A stretch of DNA of 64,000 nt. Origin: Bacillus weihaiensis. Its GTDB lineage: Bacteria > Bacillota > Bacilli > Bacillales > Bacillaceae. Numbering within the stretch: the first letter of the stretch is position 1; every line of letters begins with the position of its first letter. The notes below the pieces were generated by a model. It saw only the letters and a list, made by a program, of their open reading frames with translations, was not told where the DNA came from and made no database searches. A program made the translations under genes and the position numbers. The DNA is taken from assembly GCF_001889165.1 (NCBI RefSeq), contig NZ_CP016020.1, positions 3,756,501-3,820,500 on the forward strand, given 5' to 3'. Positions 45,107 to 54,586 of this stretch are shown here, in pieces.

Positions 45107-46564
45107 TTACAGTTCAGGTTTTAGTTTATGATGTTCTGTTGCTTGCTCGAATGCATGCGCAACACGATAAATGGTGCTTTCATCGAAATGCTTTCCGATA
45201 ATTTGTAAGCCTAGTGGTAGACCGTTTGATAAGCCACATGGAACAGAAATTCCTGGTACGCCCGCTAAGTTTACTGGAATGGTTAAAATATCATTTGCAT
45301 ACATAGTTAATGGATCCTTCACGTTTTCACCAATTTTAAATGCTGGTGTTGGAGTTGTTGGTCCAATGATTACATCGTATTTTTCAAAAACGTTATCAAA
45401 ATCCTGCTTAATTAATGTACGAACCTTTTGAGCTTTTTTGTAATACGCATCATAATAGCCAGAGCTAAGGGCATACGTACCAAGCATAATACGACGTTTT
45501 ACTTCGTTACCGAAGCCCTCTGCACGACTTTGCTTGTATAGCTCTAAAAGATTTTCTGCATTGTCTGAACGGTAGCCATAGCGTACACCATCAAAACGAG
45601 CCAAGTTCGCTGATGCTTCAGACGAAGAAATTAAATAATACGTAGCAAGAGCATATTTAGAGTGAGGGAGTGAAACCTCTTCCCATGTTGCTCCTAGTCC
45701 TTCTAATACCTTTAGTGAATCCAGAACAGATTGCTTAACCGCCTCATCTACACCTTCACCTAAATATTCTTTCGGAACAGCGATTTTCAGTCCTTTCACA
45801 TCGCCAGTTAAAGAAGATAAAAAGTCTGGTACTTCCACGTTTGCAGAAGTGGAATCCATTTCATCCACACCAGTAATTGCTTGAAGTAAGTACGCGTTGT
45901 CCTCTACATTTCGAGTGATTGGTCCGATTTGGTCTAAAGAAGACGCAAAGGCAACAAGTCCGAAACGTGACACACGGCCATATGTAGGCTTTAATCCGAC
46001 TACTCCACAATAGGCTGCAGGCTGACGAATTGAACCACCTGTATCAGAGCCTAAAGAGAAAAGAACCTCTCCAGCTGCTACTGCCGCTGCTGAACCACCA
46101 CTTGATCCACCAGGAACAGTATCTAGGTTCCAAGGGTTTCTCGTTGGCTTGAATCCAGAGTTTTCAGTCGAAGATCCCATCGCAAACTCATCCATATTTA
46201 ATTTACCAATTGTGACTGCCTCTGCAGTTTGCAGGTGCTTAACCACTGTCGCATCATAAACTGGGTCAAAGTTTTCTAGGATTTTACTCGCACATGTCGT
46301 ACGGAGATTTTTCGTGACGATATTGTCCTTCACACCAATAGGCATACCAAAAAGCAAGCCAAATTCGTTACGTTGATCTAACGCCTCATCCAATTCTTTA
46401 GCATATGTACGTGCGTCTTCTTCATTTAATGTTAAAAATGCTCCAACCTTGTCGTCAACCTCTTGAATTCTTTTGTAAGACGTATCGACTAAATCAGAAA
46501 CCGTAATTTCTTTTTTATGTAAAAGTTCTTTTAATTCTGATATTTTACGATCAAAAAGCTCCAC
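45107..46564 (-). CDS. gatA: Aspartyl/glutamyl-tRNA amidotransferase subunit A
   Basis: A 485-residue amidase-signature enzyme that frees ammonia from glutamine for transamidation. The catalytic triad falls at the known positions: Lys79 in GMPIGVKDN, Ser154 in [15 protein letters not shown] and Ser178 in [11 protein letters not shown]. It is usually tightly linked to gatC; here a gap of 168 bases separates them. Confidence 0.97.
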   Translation of the reverse strand: MELFDRKISELKELLHKKEITVSDLVDTSYKRIQEVDDKVGAFLTLNEEDARTYAKELDEALDQRNEFGLLFGMPIGVKDNIVTKNLRTTCASKILENFDPVYDATVVKHLQTAEAVTIGKLNMDEFAMGSSTENSGFKPTRNPWNLDTVPGGSSGGSAAAVAAGEVLFSLGSDTGGSIRQPAAYCGVVGLKPTYGRVSRFGLVAFASSLDQIGPITRNVEDNAYLLQAITGVDEMDSTSANVEVPDFLSSLTGDVKGLKIAVPKEYLGEGVDEAVKQSVLDSLKVLEGLGATWEEVSLPHSKYALATYYLISSSEASANLARFDGVRYGYRSDNAENLLELYKQSRAEGFGNEVKRRIMLGTYALSSGYYDAYYKKAQKVRTLIKQDFDNVFEKYDVIIGPTTPTPAFKIGENVKDPLTMYANDILTIPVNLAGVPGISVPCGLSNGLPLGLQIIGKHFDESTIYRVAHAFEQATEHHKLKPEL

Positions 46565-46732
46565 GCTTGTCCCTCCTTTATTCTAGGCTCTTTTCTTCAT
46601 TTTGGTGCTTAAATTCCTGATTAACAAGTAAGAAAAGAGAGATTCTCTCTATACAGAAAGAAAAAACCTTGTTTCAGGGGAAAATCCGGCACTTGGAAGT
46701 TTACCGAAAGCAACACTCGCTAAAAACCAGCC

Positions 46733-47023
46733 TTATTCTAAAATCGATGGTACACGGAAGTATCCATCCTCTTGATCTGGTGCGTTCTTTAAAACTTCTT
46801 CATTGTCTAATCCTTTTTTCGGTTCATCCTCACGCATGATGTTTTTCATTTCAAGTACATGAGTTGTTGGTTTCACATTTTCCGTATCTACTTCATTTAG
46901 TTGCTCAGCAAAAGAAATAATCGAATCTAACTGCTTTGAGAAAAGCTCCGCTTCCTCTTCTGTAATCGCTAATCGAGCTAAGTTTGCTACGTGTTTTACT
47001 TGATCTGTTGAAATTCTTGACAT
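46733..47023 (-). CDS. gatC: Aspartyl/glutamyl-tRNA amidotransferase subunit C
   Basis: A 96-residue helical clamp that stabilises GatA against GatB. It shows the typical [20 protein letters not shown] and [20 protein letters not shown] and [11 protein letters not shown]. The start at 47023 is preferred because GGAGG lies 9 bases upstream; the ATG at 47029 is only 3 bases from it. Confidence 0.95.
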   Translation of the reverse strand: MSRISTDQVKHVANLARLAITEEEAELFSKQLDSIISFAEQLNEVDTENVKPTTHVLEMKNIMREDEPKKGLDNEEVLKNAPDQEDGYFRVPSILE

Positions 47024-47258
47024 ATCCATTCACCTCCAAAAAATCGTACAATCACAATACTCTGATGATACCAAAAGACCGTATAGATAATCAACAATTC
47101 GGTAAAGGGTTTCGTACAGGAATCAAGGATAAAAAGGCGCGAGGCTGGTACTTTTCGAGAATGCCATTTTATGAGTACGCTATCAAAATGGGGCTAGCAG
47201 CTTACATCGGTGATCTTTCTCCTTATTAGGTACTGCTGTATCTGGTGTGACTTGACCT

Positions 47259-47384
47259 TTTATTTTCGAATTTGCATGGTTTATTTTCGCTTTCTCGTAC
47301 TTTATTCACGGTTTTGGTCTATTTATCAACGCTTTTCCATCTTTTATTTTCGAAATTGAGAGATTTATTAAGAAAGCGACAAAT
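47259..47384. repeat. Left 21-bp-period T-rich repeat array
   Basis: Six consecutive units of exactly 21 bases, each starting TTTAT: starts at 47259, 47280, 47301, 47322, 47343 and 47364. Units 1, 2 and 5 begin TTTATTTTCG; units 3 and 4 keep TTTAT and CG with TTTT following; unit 6 is degenerate. It lies just past the 3' end of asbF and close to gatC. The same unit in the same orientation recurs beyond the other end of the siderophore block. Confidence 0.85.
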
Positions 47385-47427
47385 TCCGACACACGCCCAA
47401 CACCCGCAAACAGCCACATACACCACA

Positions 47428-47450
47428 CCCCGCCACTTCTCGTGACGGGG
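47428..47450 (-). other. GC-rich hairpin downstream of asbF
   Basis: CCCCG-CAC / GTG-CGGGG stem with one mismatch and a 5-base loop, 17 bases past the asbF stop. No T-tract, so it may be an mRNA-end structure and not a classical terminator. Confidence 0.5.
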
Positions 47451-47466
47451 CATATCCACAATATAG

Positions 47467-48300
47467 TTACACTTTTTCCTTTTGCAGCATATCTGCAAGC
47501 CTTCTCATTTCGGTAGCATCTTCCTTCAATATCTGCTTCACATCGCGACCGAACCATTCTAACGAAGCATGGATTTCCATAGAAGACATCGCTTTAGTAA
47601 AGAATTCATGATAGTCGACTGCTCCCTCAAATAAGGAAACCATTCCGTCACGAGAGCCTGCCGCAGCGTACACATTTTCTGGAGCAAATACGTGTAGATG
47701 CGAGCTTGATTGAATGTTTTTCAAATGAAAATGAGAGACATATGGGCGAAGCAGCTCTAGAGCATCAAGAGGATGTACACCTGATTCCCACACATGGAGC
47801 ACATCAAAATTAATTCGTAGCGCAGGATGATTCACTTCTTTTATTAATTGTAATGTAGAGGTGAGACTGTCTGCTAATGTATGTGGATGTGTCTCAACAA
47901 GCACAACCTGACCATCTGCATACAATATGTCACAAATCGTGCGCAAACGAGTCACAAGATAGCCTCTTTCTTTTTCTGTCGTTTCTGCGCTGCCTTTTTT
48001 TCCGACAAATGTTCGAATCTTTGTCGTTCCCCAATGCTTAGCCAAGTCGGAAAGCTTTTTCGTCTCGTTAATCATCTCTTCTTCAGTGGCTTCTAAAGGA
48101 AGATAATCGCTAATCATGCTCGTTTCTAGGCCATAGCTTCTAAGCCATTCCTTTCCGTATTCAGGAGTTTCTGCAAGATTCTTCGCATGAATTCCCCACA
48201 GTTCAATTCCTTGAAAATCGTGAAGTCGCGCCCAATGAGCAATTTGATCAAGAGATAAGAGGTGATGTCTAAAGGATATCGTACAAAGAGAGAGCTTCAA
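47467..48300 (-). CDS. asbF: 3-dehydroshikimate dehydratase AsbF (petrobactin)
   Basis: A 277-residue TIM-barrel enzyme that converts 3-dehydroshikimate to 3,4-dihydroxybenzoate, the unusual catechol of petrobactin. Features shared with Bacillus anthracis AsbF include MKLSLCTISFRHHLLS, GIELWGIHAKNL, KIRTFVGQKGSA-like KIRTFVGKKGSA, VETHPHTLADSL, HVWESGVHP, HVFAPENVYAAAG and SLEWFGRDVKQIL. It is the last gene of the operon and overlaps asbE by 4 bases (ATGA). Confidence 0.95.
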   Translation of the reverse strand: MKLSLCTISFRHHLLSLDQIAHWARLHDFQGIELWGIHAKNLAETPEYGKEWLRSYGLETSMISDYLPLEATEEEMINETKKLSDLAKHWGTTKIRTFVGKKGSAETTEKERGYLVTRLRTICDILYADGQVVLVETHPHTLADSLTSTLQLIKEVNHPALRINFDVLHVWESGVHPLDALELLRPYVSHFHLKNIQSSSHLHVFAPENVYAAAGSRDGMVSLFEGAVDYHEFFTKAMSSMEIHASLEWFGRDVKQILKEDATEMRRLADMLQKEKV

Positions 48301-49280
48301 TTATAGGTCACCTGCTTTCTGTGGTTTTGCTGATGAACTACCCACATGTCAAAGCATTCCTGCAAGCCTTGTTTAATGGTAAATTCCAATTCATTCTGTT
48401 CGTCTAGCTTCGTGAATACAGGCTCTGCTAAAGCTAAATCCTTTGTTACCGCAAGCTTCATCGCTCGATATTGAATCGTGGTATATCCTTTTACAAGCTT
48501 TTCAATTTCATCACACCAAGACTCAAACCAATCCTCTTCAAGTCCAAGAATTTCCCAAAAATAAGCAAAGGCATGCTCATACGCATATTTCCGTATCGCT
48601 AATACAGGAATCTGCTTTAATGCTGTTCCTAGATTCGAAAGCTGTTCCTTTTGCTCACCAGTTGTATAGGCTTTTACAATGTCATAAATCGCATCTGTCA
48701 TTGGATTTTCATCATGCTTTAAACAGGTACGAAAATAGGCTTCAATTGTTTCATCGCTTGGAGGACGGATATTTTCTGCTTGGAAAACATAGCCTCCTTC
48801 AACAGATGGCTCTTGTAGGGCACTAAGGATGCGATCTTTCGGTAGCCTCCCTTCCCATCTAAAATCAGGATCATACATAAACCACTCATGTTCGTTGTCC
48901 GTTTTCTCTACCATTACATAATGTGGAAATGGCTTTTGGTTGAACTTATTTTCTCGCTCTGGAAGCATAGAAAGATCTAGCATAACCATGATATACTGAT
49001 GCTCTGATTGCTCGTTTAGCATCTCAAGTAACGTGGTTATATTTTCCTGCTTTGTTTTCTTCTCGTCATACCATTTCGTGAGCGTTATTCCATACAGCAT
49101 TTCGTACCACTTTTTAAAAAAGTCATGGTCTATTCGATCTGAATGATAGGTTAAGGTTTGATCCTCAAGAACATCAAAATCAGCATCCCAGACGCCAAAA
49201 TAGTAGGGTCTATGATCTACTCCACTTGTTTTCTTAATCACTTCACACACACAGCTTACAAAGCAATGAACCTTTATCAT
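48297..49280 (-). CDS. asbE: Petrobactin biosynthesis protein AsbE
   Basis: A 327-residue protein matching AsbE by position and by its N-terminus (MIKVHCFVSCVCEVIKKT, DHRPYYFGVWDADFDV). In B. anthracis it transfers the 3,4-dihydroxybenzoyl group from the AsbD carrier to spermidine units. AGGAGG with a 6-base spacer precedes the ATG. It follows asbD by 13 bases and overlaps asbF. Confidence 0.92.
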   Translation of the reverse strand: MIKVHCFVSCVCEVIKKTSGVDHRPYYFGVWDADFDVLEDQTLTYHSDRIDHDFFKKWYEMLYGITLTKWYDEKKTKQENITTLLEMLNEQSEHQYIMVMLDLSMLPERENKFNQKPFPHYVMVEKTDNEHEWFMYDPDFRWEGRLPKDRILSALQEPSVEGGYVFQAENIRPPSDETIEAYFRTCLKHDENPMTDAIYDIVKAYTTGEQKEQLSNLGTALKQIPVLAIRKYAYEHAFAYFWEILGLEEDWFESWCDEIEKLVKGYTTIQYRAMKLAVTKDLALAEPVFTKLDEQNELEFTIKQGLQECFDMWVVHQQNHRKQVTYN

Positions 49281-49293
49281 ATGTATCCTCCTA

Positions 49294-49548
49294 CTACTGT
49301 TGATTCTTTAAGAACTCTGCTACATGTCCTACGGTTTGAAAATCCTTTGGTGAAAGCTTTTCATCCGGCAATTTAATCCCAAGGTCTAGTTCTATAAATA
49401 AAATAAGTTCAAGAATCATGACGGAATCCATGTAAAGATCTTCATTTAACCGGGCATTCTCATGAAAGGATTCAATCGTAGGAAGGTTTAGCTTATTTTT
49501 TAATAAATCGTATATCGCTTCAATAAATTCTTCTTTCGTTCTCGTCAT
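49294..49548 (-). CDS. asbD: Aryl carrier protein AsbD (petrobactin)
   Basis: An 84-residue acyl-carrier-type protein. The phosphopantetheine serine is in DLYMDSVMILELI. It is loaded with 3,4-dihydroxybenzoate by AsbC. Its start overlaps the asbC stop in an ATGA arrangement, a sign of coupled translation. Confidence 0.93.
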   Translation of the reverse strand: MTRTKEEFIEAIYDLLKNKLNLPTIESFHENARLNEDLYMDSVMILELILFIELDLGIKLPDEKLSPKDFQTVGHVAEFLKNQQ

Positions 49549-50786
49549 ACTGCTGTCATCTCCGCTAGCTTTTTTCGACTAATTTTTCCGTTTGGAAGCT
49601 TTTCAATTTCTGTAACCTGCTTGATCTCCATTGGGATTTGGTGTGGAGCGAGGAACCGACTACACCAGTCTCTTACTTCCTTCTCATCCATTAATTCATT
49701 GGAGGTAAATTGAGCACAAACTCGTTCCCCTGCTAGGTCGTTTGTTTTTTTATACACAACCGCCTCTATTATTCTAGGCTCATTCATTAAGACATTCTCT
49801 ACCTCTTGAGGGTACACATTTAGTCCCGCTACATTGATGGTGTCATCTATTCTCGATACAAACGTAAGAACCCCAGCTTGAAGATAACCAAGATCCTTTG
49901 TAGAGATTGTTTTTTGATAGGTATGAATCAGAATTTCCGTAGGAGACTCCTTTTCACCAGCCTCTATTTTCACATGTGGGAGAGCATATCCCATGTCAGA
50001 TGCATGCTGTAGATCAGGATGAACCGCAACACAGCCGGCTTCCGAGCACCCATATTGCTGGAACACCTTCTTTGAGACGTTTTGTAATTGTTTTAGCCAG
50101 GTCGAAGGAATAACAGTCCCTGACGTCATCACATAGTGAAAAAGCCTTTCTCCTCTCATGAATCGACTTAACATGTAGAGAAGTGTTGGTGCCGCATAAA
50201 AGAGGTGATATGGCTGCTCCTTCACTTTTTTGATAAGATAAGCTGGGTTCATATTCGTAATCACGACTGGCTCTGCCCCTCTTTTCAAACACGCAAGTAC
50301 ACCACTGATAAGCCCATACGAATGAGTAACTGGGCAGGCAACAATAGAGGTGGTTGTATGATCGAGCGGTAAAACAGAGAGATAGCTTGTAAGCTCTTCT
50401 TCAATCGACTTCCACGTTCGTTCAATACATTTCGGAGCTCCGGTTGTTCCTGAGCTCATTTGGATAAGTGCCCCCTCCCCGTCTCGTCGATTGCTTCCTA
50501 ATTGAATACTAGAATGAGAGTGTAAGTCTCCGTAAAACAGGACGTCACAGGATGATGCTTTAGCCAATTGAATGGCACCATCTTTTGGTGTAGAAGGATG
50601 GATTGGAAAAACAGTCCCTCCCTTATGACGGATATATAAACAAAGAGTAATCCACTCGAACATGTCTTTTATACAGACGGCAAGTCTTATATTCTGACAA
50701 TCTCTAATCTCTGGTGTTTCATTAAACACTTCATATTGTTTTTCCACATCGTGTAGTGTGTAATAGTGATCATCTACGTAAAACAT
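49545..50786 (-). CDS. asbC: 3,4-dihydroxybenzoate-AMP ligase AsbC (petrobactin)
   Basis: A 413-residue adenylate-forming enzyme. The phosphate loop is MSSGTTGAPK, followed by YGCSEAGCVA (A5-type motif), INVAGLNVYPQEVEN and the C-terminal lysine in LPNGKISRKKL. It activates 3,4-dihydroxybenzoate and loads AsbD. Its ATG shares one base with the asbB TAA stop (TAATG). Confidence 0.94.
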   Translation of the reverse strand: MFYVDDHYYTLHDVEKQYEVFNETPEIRDCQNIRLAVCIKDMFEWITLCLYIRHKGGTVFPIHPSTPKDGAIQLAKASSCDVLFYGDLHSHSSIQLGSNRRDGEGALIQMSSGTTGAPKCIERTWKSIEEELTSYLSVLPLDHTTTSIVACPVTHSYGLISGVLACLKRGAEPVVITNMNPAYLIKKVKEQPYHLFYAAPTLLYMLSRFMRGERLFHYVMTSGTVIPSTWLKQLQNVSKKVFQQYGCSEAGCVAVHPDLQHASDMGYALPHVKIEAGEKESPTEILIHTYQKTISTKDLGYLQAGVLTFVSRIDDTINVAGLNVYPQEVENVLMNEPRIIEAVVYKKTNDLAGERVCAQFTSNELMDEKEVRDWCSRFLAPHQIPMEIKQVTEIEKLPNGKISRKKLAEMTAV

Positions 50787-52471
50787 TAGACCTGCTCCTT
50801 CTTTAACAAAGTATTTTTTACTAGGTGATGAAACTCACCTTCACTCTTTTTCTGAAGCTTCCTTTTCAACAGCGCCTCGACAGAAATAAATTCCTGTTGA
50901 AATCCCACTTGATTGTACCGATCCTGTAATTCCGGGTACGAACGTAAGTAGTTACCCATCGCTAAACCAACCTGCTGGTAAAACGTTTCTTCTTTATACG
51001 CATATTGCTGCTCGAGTAAGAAAGAGACCTCACTTATGTTAAAGACAAATAACGTATCCATCACAAGCTCTCTTAATGCTTCAACAGAGGACATCCAGTA
51101 GGAGACATCATCGGGCTTGTCTTTGTAATAAGGATGAATGCTTTCAAACGTTGGTATAAGCTCCTTATTTACAACAAATTCTTCAACATATTCCAAGCTA
51201 TCATGGAAATCCCGTAGTGCTATTTTCGTTGGCCATCCATTTTCATGTAGTAAAATCATATTTTGCGCATGAGCTTCTACAGCAACTCCGTGACCTATCA
51301 AAAGATGCAGAATGGGGATAACACTAACCTCAATGAATTGTTTTACCCAACGTTCTATTCCGTAGCTTTTGATCATCTCGTCCATAAACGGTTTTCCATC
51401 TTTTTCACTCATCATAAATGCGTTAAATGGAATAGCCTCTTCATGATCGTTCTTATAAAGATGAATACTCTCTCTCCAAATAACTCCTAGCTGACCTTCT
51501 AGTGCAGGCTCACTTTCTTCAAGCCCTATCCCTGCATACTCCTTTAAAATGATGAGGGAATTCTTTAAATATGTATCTGACTGAACAATTTTCCCAATCC
51601 ATTCTGATAGATAGGGAGCTGAACAAATCGCATGAGTTGGAATCATTCTTAATGAAGAGGTATTAACCATATTCATCGGTACCTTCACATGTGCCTTTTC
51701 AGGATGAGACGCATTCCATAGCGTACGTACCGATTGCGTTGCTCTGTAATCATCACCTTTTATCTTGAAAGGATAGAGATCTCCTTTTTCCACAAGCCTT
51801 TGCAAGGGAGCTTTAAGTGAATTCCACTGCCACGGATGAACGGGTAAAAAAGTATACGACCGAAAATCCTTCCCTACCATCTCCAGCTGTTGTACAAGAT
51901 ACTCCCACATTAAGTGACCAAGCTCTCTTCTCCAAAACTGTTCTTCGTCTTCATGAATCGACATTTTCACTCTATCTCTTCTTACAGCCGTCCAAATAAG
52001 CGGAAACGATTGTTTTGCTTCAGGTCCATAACGGAAATGGTCTTCACTTGAAAACCCTGTACGTGATTTAAAGCAGGGATGATAGGGATGCCCTTCTATA
52101 AGCTCAGATTCCAATTCTTCATAGCTTACATGTCTCCTTGAACGTGAATGTATGAGGTATTCCTCATTCCACTCACAAAGCTTCGTTGTCTGAGCTAATT
52201 CATGTATAACGGTCTGTTTTACATCCTCACATGTGCAAACTTCGTCTAAAAGCTCTTCGATCGTGGCCTCTATACTTTCCTCTTCTATCCGGACCCGATC
52301 AAATGCTGTTCTTTTTCCTTTGCACGTATAAGTATGGTTTTTTCCGATTAAGCGAAAAAATCCATTCCCTTCTTCAAATGGAATGAGCCGTTCAAAGATC
52401 ATCGCTTCGACCAACTGACGCTTCACTCGTTGTTGGGACTTCCTAAGAGATATAAGAGATAACTTTTGCAC
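50786..52471 (-). CDS. asbB: Petrobactin synthetase AsbB (IucA/IucC family)
   Basis: A 561-residue NIS siderophore synthetase that joins citrate or a citryl intermediate with a polyamine arm. Family motifs visible are GHPYHPCFKSRTGF, FLPVHPWQWN, TQSVRTLWNA, VKVPMNMVNTSSLRMIP, EAHAQNMIL and the C-terminal FhuF-like helices. It starts with GTG, with AAGGAGG 6 bases ahead, and overlaps the asbA end by 29 bases. Confidence 0.95.
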   Translation of the reverse strand: MQKLSLISLRKSQQRVKRQLVEAMIFERLIPFEEGNGFFRLIGKNHTYTCKGKRTAFDRVRIEEESIEATIEELLDEVCTCEDVKQTVIHELAQTTKLCEWNEEYLIHSRSRRHVSYEELESELIEGHPYHPCFKSRTGFSSEDHFRYGPEAKQSFPLIWTAVRRDRVKMSIHEDEEQFWRRELGHLMWEYLVQQLEMVGKDFRSYTFLPVHPWQWNSLKAPLQRLVEKGDLYPFKIKGDDYRATQSVRTLWNASHPEKAHVKVPMNMVNTSSLRMIPTHAICSAPYLSEWIGKIVQSDTYLKNSLIILKEYAGIGLEESEPALEGQLGVIWRESIHLYKNDHEEAIPFNAFMMSEKDGKPFMDEMIKSYGIERWVKQFIEVSVIPILHLLIGHGVAVEAHAQNMILLHENGWPTKIALRDFHDSLEYVEEFVVNKELIPTFESIHPYYKDKPDDVSYWMSSVEALRELVMDTLFVFNISEVSFLLEQQYAYKEETFYQQVGLAMGNYLRSYPELQDRYNQVGFQQEFISVEALLKRKLQKKSEGEFHHLVKNTLLKKEQV

Positions 52472-54257
52472 GTTCTTCCTCCTTCGAAATCATCGTAAAG
52501 GGATTATCTATTTTCGTATAAATCGCTTGCTCTAGCTCTGCTGTTAACTCATCCACATCGTGGAGACGCGTGAGTAAATTTGCTTTATAGGAAAGCTTCG
52601 GTTTATGTAAAATCGAATGAACAAACTCTTTTCCACAACCTGATAACTCTTTTTCTACTTGTTGTAACCTTTCCTTCGACCAAGTAAGTAGAACATCTTC
52701 CTCTATAAGAGAATCCGCCCCAAATCGATAAATAACAGAGAAAAGTTGATTCATAAACAAGTAATACGTAAACCTTTCTTGGATGATCTCATCCTCATAA
52801 AAAAGCTCAGGTGTTTCAAGCAAGGAGGGCTCTAGCAACCTAAGCTCCTTTTCAAGAGATTTTGATAAATAATAGCCTTGATTATCACGATAATAGTACG
52901 ATTTCGGGTACCCTTCTGAAAGGTCTAACACACTATTTTGCTGATGCGCTTCTAGGGCAATCCCATGCTCATCATACAAGCGAATAAGTGGTTCTATTGC
53001 ACAATTCCAATACTTTTCAAACCAATCCAGGCTAACCTCTTCACATGGTCGATTTTCTAAAAAAGCTAATTTCGTTATAAGATTGGCTAATGTTGAGCTG
53101 TGATGTGGTAGAGGGTCCTGTACAATCGCAGCAATGGAACTGATTCCTTGATCCTTTCCAGTAGGAAATTGATTTTCACGTAAAATGACTTCAAAGCCTG
53201 ATTCCCTTTGATTTGGGAAGCTAACCGTCATATAGGCGGGATCTTCTAGAACATTGAAGCTTGGATACCTTTCTAGGAATCTACTTTTTCTCACTAGTTT
53301 TGCCATCACCATACCCGCTTTTAGCTCATGTAACTGATTGACTCTAAGTGAATTGGTTACCTTTACGGGAATCGAAAACTTATACATGAAGTCTTCGCTG
53401 GCATTATAGACCGTCCTTAGTGAGGAGGTAGCCGTATAATTCGCTCCCATTGGACCAAGGTCTTTTATCGTCTCCTCCCTCAGCGCTTCCTTTACATACT
53501 CTTGTTGTAGGAGCCACTGTGCTTGAAGAGGATGCATTGGAAGAAGAACCATGTCCTCTGGTATGTGTAATGTATGTAACGATTTTCTCACTAGCTCACT
53601 TGCCCGATGATCCAGCAGTGAATCTTCTTTTATAAGAGAATGATGAATCCCGAAATAATGTAGTTGAAAGCTTCCTTTCAGTTCCGGTGCATAGCTCTGA
53701 TGCTGCCACCCCGCCATCCCCTGCCTACTCTTTGGCGTCGGATGAAACCAATGACCAAAAAGGAGAGATTGCTCGGTTTCAATAAATGTACTGCTTTCTG
53801 AATATAGGTGAGTTGAATCACCAAGTCTTCCTTCAATATACGTTGCCATCGTTTGATAACTGGCTATCACTCTTAACATCAGCTCATCAAAATGAGAGGT
53901 GAACTCTCGATTTCTACCTACGGACGCTAAGAGGTGTACTTCTTGAATCATTGTAATCATTACGGTTAATCGATTTTCCGCTATCCATTGGTTTTTTCGA
54001 ACACAATATTTTAAGGCGCCACCGATGATATGCCTTCCCGCCCTTGACCGATACTTGATTTCCAAAGCATATGTTACACCTTGCTGCTCAAGCTCGACCT
54101 CCAACATGTGCGTACCTGATAGAGTCGTAGTTGCCTTTCTCTTTGCTACCCATTCCTCTAACTCCATCCAAAAACCAGTACTCACTTCCCGAACATAGCT
54201 GTTCACAAAGGCCTGAAATGTTGCATTTTCAGCAATATCCTTAGCTGAATTATTCAT
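52443..54257 (-). CDS. asbA: Petrobactin synthetase AsbA (IucA/IucC family)
   Basis: A 604-residue NIS synthetase that starts petrobactin assembly by condensing citrate with spermidine. Motifs: HPTPKSRQGMAGW, LLPMHPLQAQWLLQ, TSSLRTVYNASEDFMYKFS, VTNSLRVNQLHELKAG, LEAHQQNSVLDL and YYYRDNQGYY. It is the promoter-proximal gene of a six-gene operon, downstream of Fur-box-like palindromes. Its 5' leader has a hairpin AAAGTCTT / AAGACTTT (54324-54350). Confidence 0.95.
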   Translation of the reverse strand: MNNSAKDIAENATFQAFVNSYVREVSTGFWMELEEWVAKRKATTTLSGTHMLEVELEQQGVTYALEIKYRSRAGRHIIGGALKYCVRKNQWIAENRLTVMITMIQEVHLLASVGRNREFTSHFDELMLRVIASYQTMATYIEGRLGDSTHLYSESSTFIETEQSLLFGHWFHPTPKSRQGMAGWQHQSYAPELKGSFQLHYFGIHHSLIKEDSLLDHRASELVRKSLHTLHIPEDMVLLPMHPLQAQWLLQQEYVKEALREETIKDLGPMGANYTATSSLRTVYNASEDFMYKFSIPVKVTNSLRVNQLHELKAGMVMAKLVRKSRFLERYPSFNVLEDPAYMTVSFPNQRESGFEVILRENQFPTGKDQGISSIAAIVQDPLPHHSSTLANLITKLAFLENRPCEEVSLDWFEKYWNCAIEPLIRLYDEHGIALEAHQQNSVLDLSEGYPKSYYYRDNQGYYLSKSLEKELRLLEPSLLETPELFYEDEIIQERFTYYLFMNQLFSVIYRFGADSLIEEDVLLTWSKERLQQVEKELSGCGKEFVHSILHKPKLSYKANLLTRLHDVDELTAELEQAIYTKIDNPFTMISKEEERAKVISYIS

Positions 54258-54293
54258 ATTTCCACCCTTCCCAGAGTCTTTAGACCTATATGT

Positions 54294-54308
54294 TGATAAC
54301 CATTCTCA
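54294..54308. promoter_or_regulatory. Weak Fur-box-like site near asbA
   Basis: TGATAAC-C-ATTCTCA matches the 7-1-7 Fur core with two deviations, 37-51 bases upstream of the asbA start codon. Confidence 0.45.
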
Positions 54309-54369
54309 ATGACAAGTATTGAAAAAGTCTTCCTCTTTCAGAAAGACTTTCTAAGAGATCTCACCTTAT

Positions 54370-54390
54370 TGATAATGAATATCATTATCA
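54370..54390. promoter_or_regulatory. Strong Fur box of the asb operon
   Basis: TGATAATGA-ATA-TCATTATCA, a perfect 9+3+9 inverted repeat of the GATAATNATTATC type, 113 bases upstream of asbA. It predicts iron repression of petrobactin synthesis by Fur. Confidence 0.85.
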
Positions 54391-54522
54391 TAATACCAGT
54401 TAATACGATTATTGAACATGGACATTTTTTACTATTTTCAGAAAAAGGGACTTTCTTCGTATCTTTTGAAAATGACGTGAGATGAAGTTGAATGCTCTTC
54501 AACATGTAGGCGATTTCTGATA

Positions 54523-54548
54523 TGATAATTAATTGATAATCATTTTCA
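54523..54548. promoter_or_regulatory. Fur box of the MFS gene
   Basis: Overlapping TGATAAT units at 54523-54529 and 54534-54540. The latter forms TGATAAT-C-ATTTTCA (one mismatch to the 7-1-7 core), about 40 bases before the MFS start. The exporter should be co-regulated with asbABCDEF by iron. Confidence 0.8.
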
Positions 54549-54586
54549 ATAGAAGAACGTTTCATATAAGATTGTGAGGTTACTAG

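Noticed and set aside
47259-47384. CRISPR array
   Set aside because: The units are only 21 bases and abut one another, leaving no spacers; conservation falls off within each unit; no cas genes are present.
54338-54565. 75-codon minus-strand ORF upstream of asbA
   Set aside because: It covers the Fur boxes and promoter region and has no ribosome site or family match.
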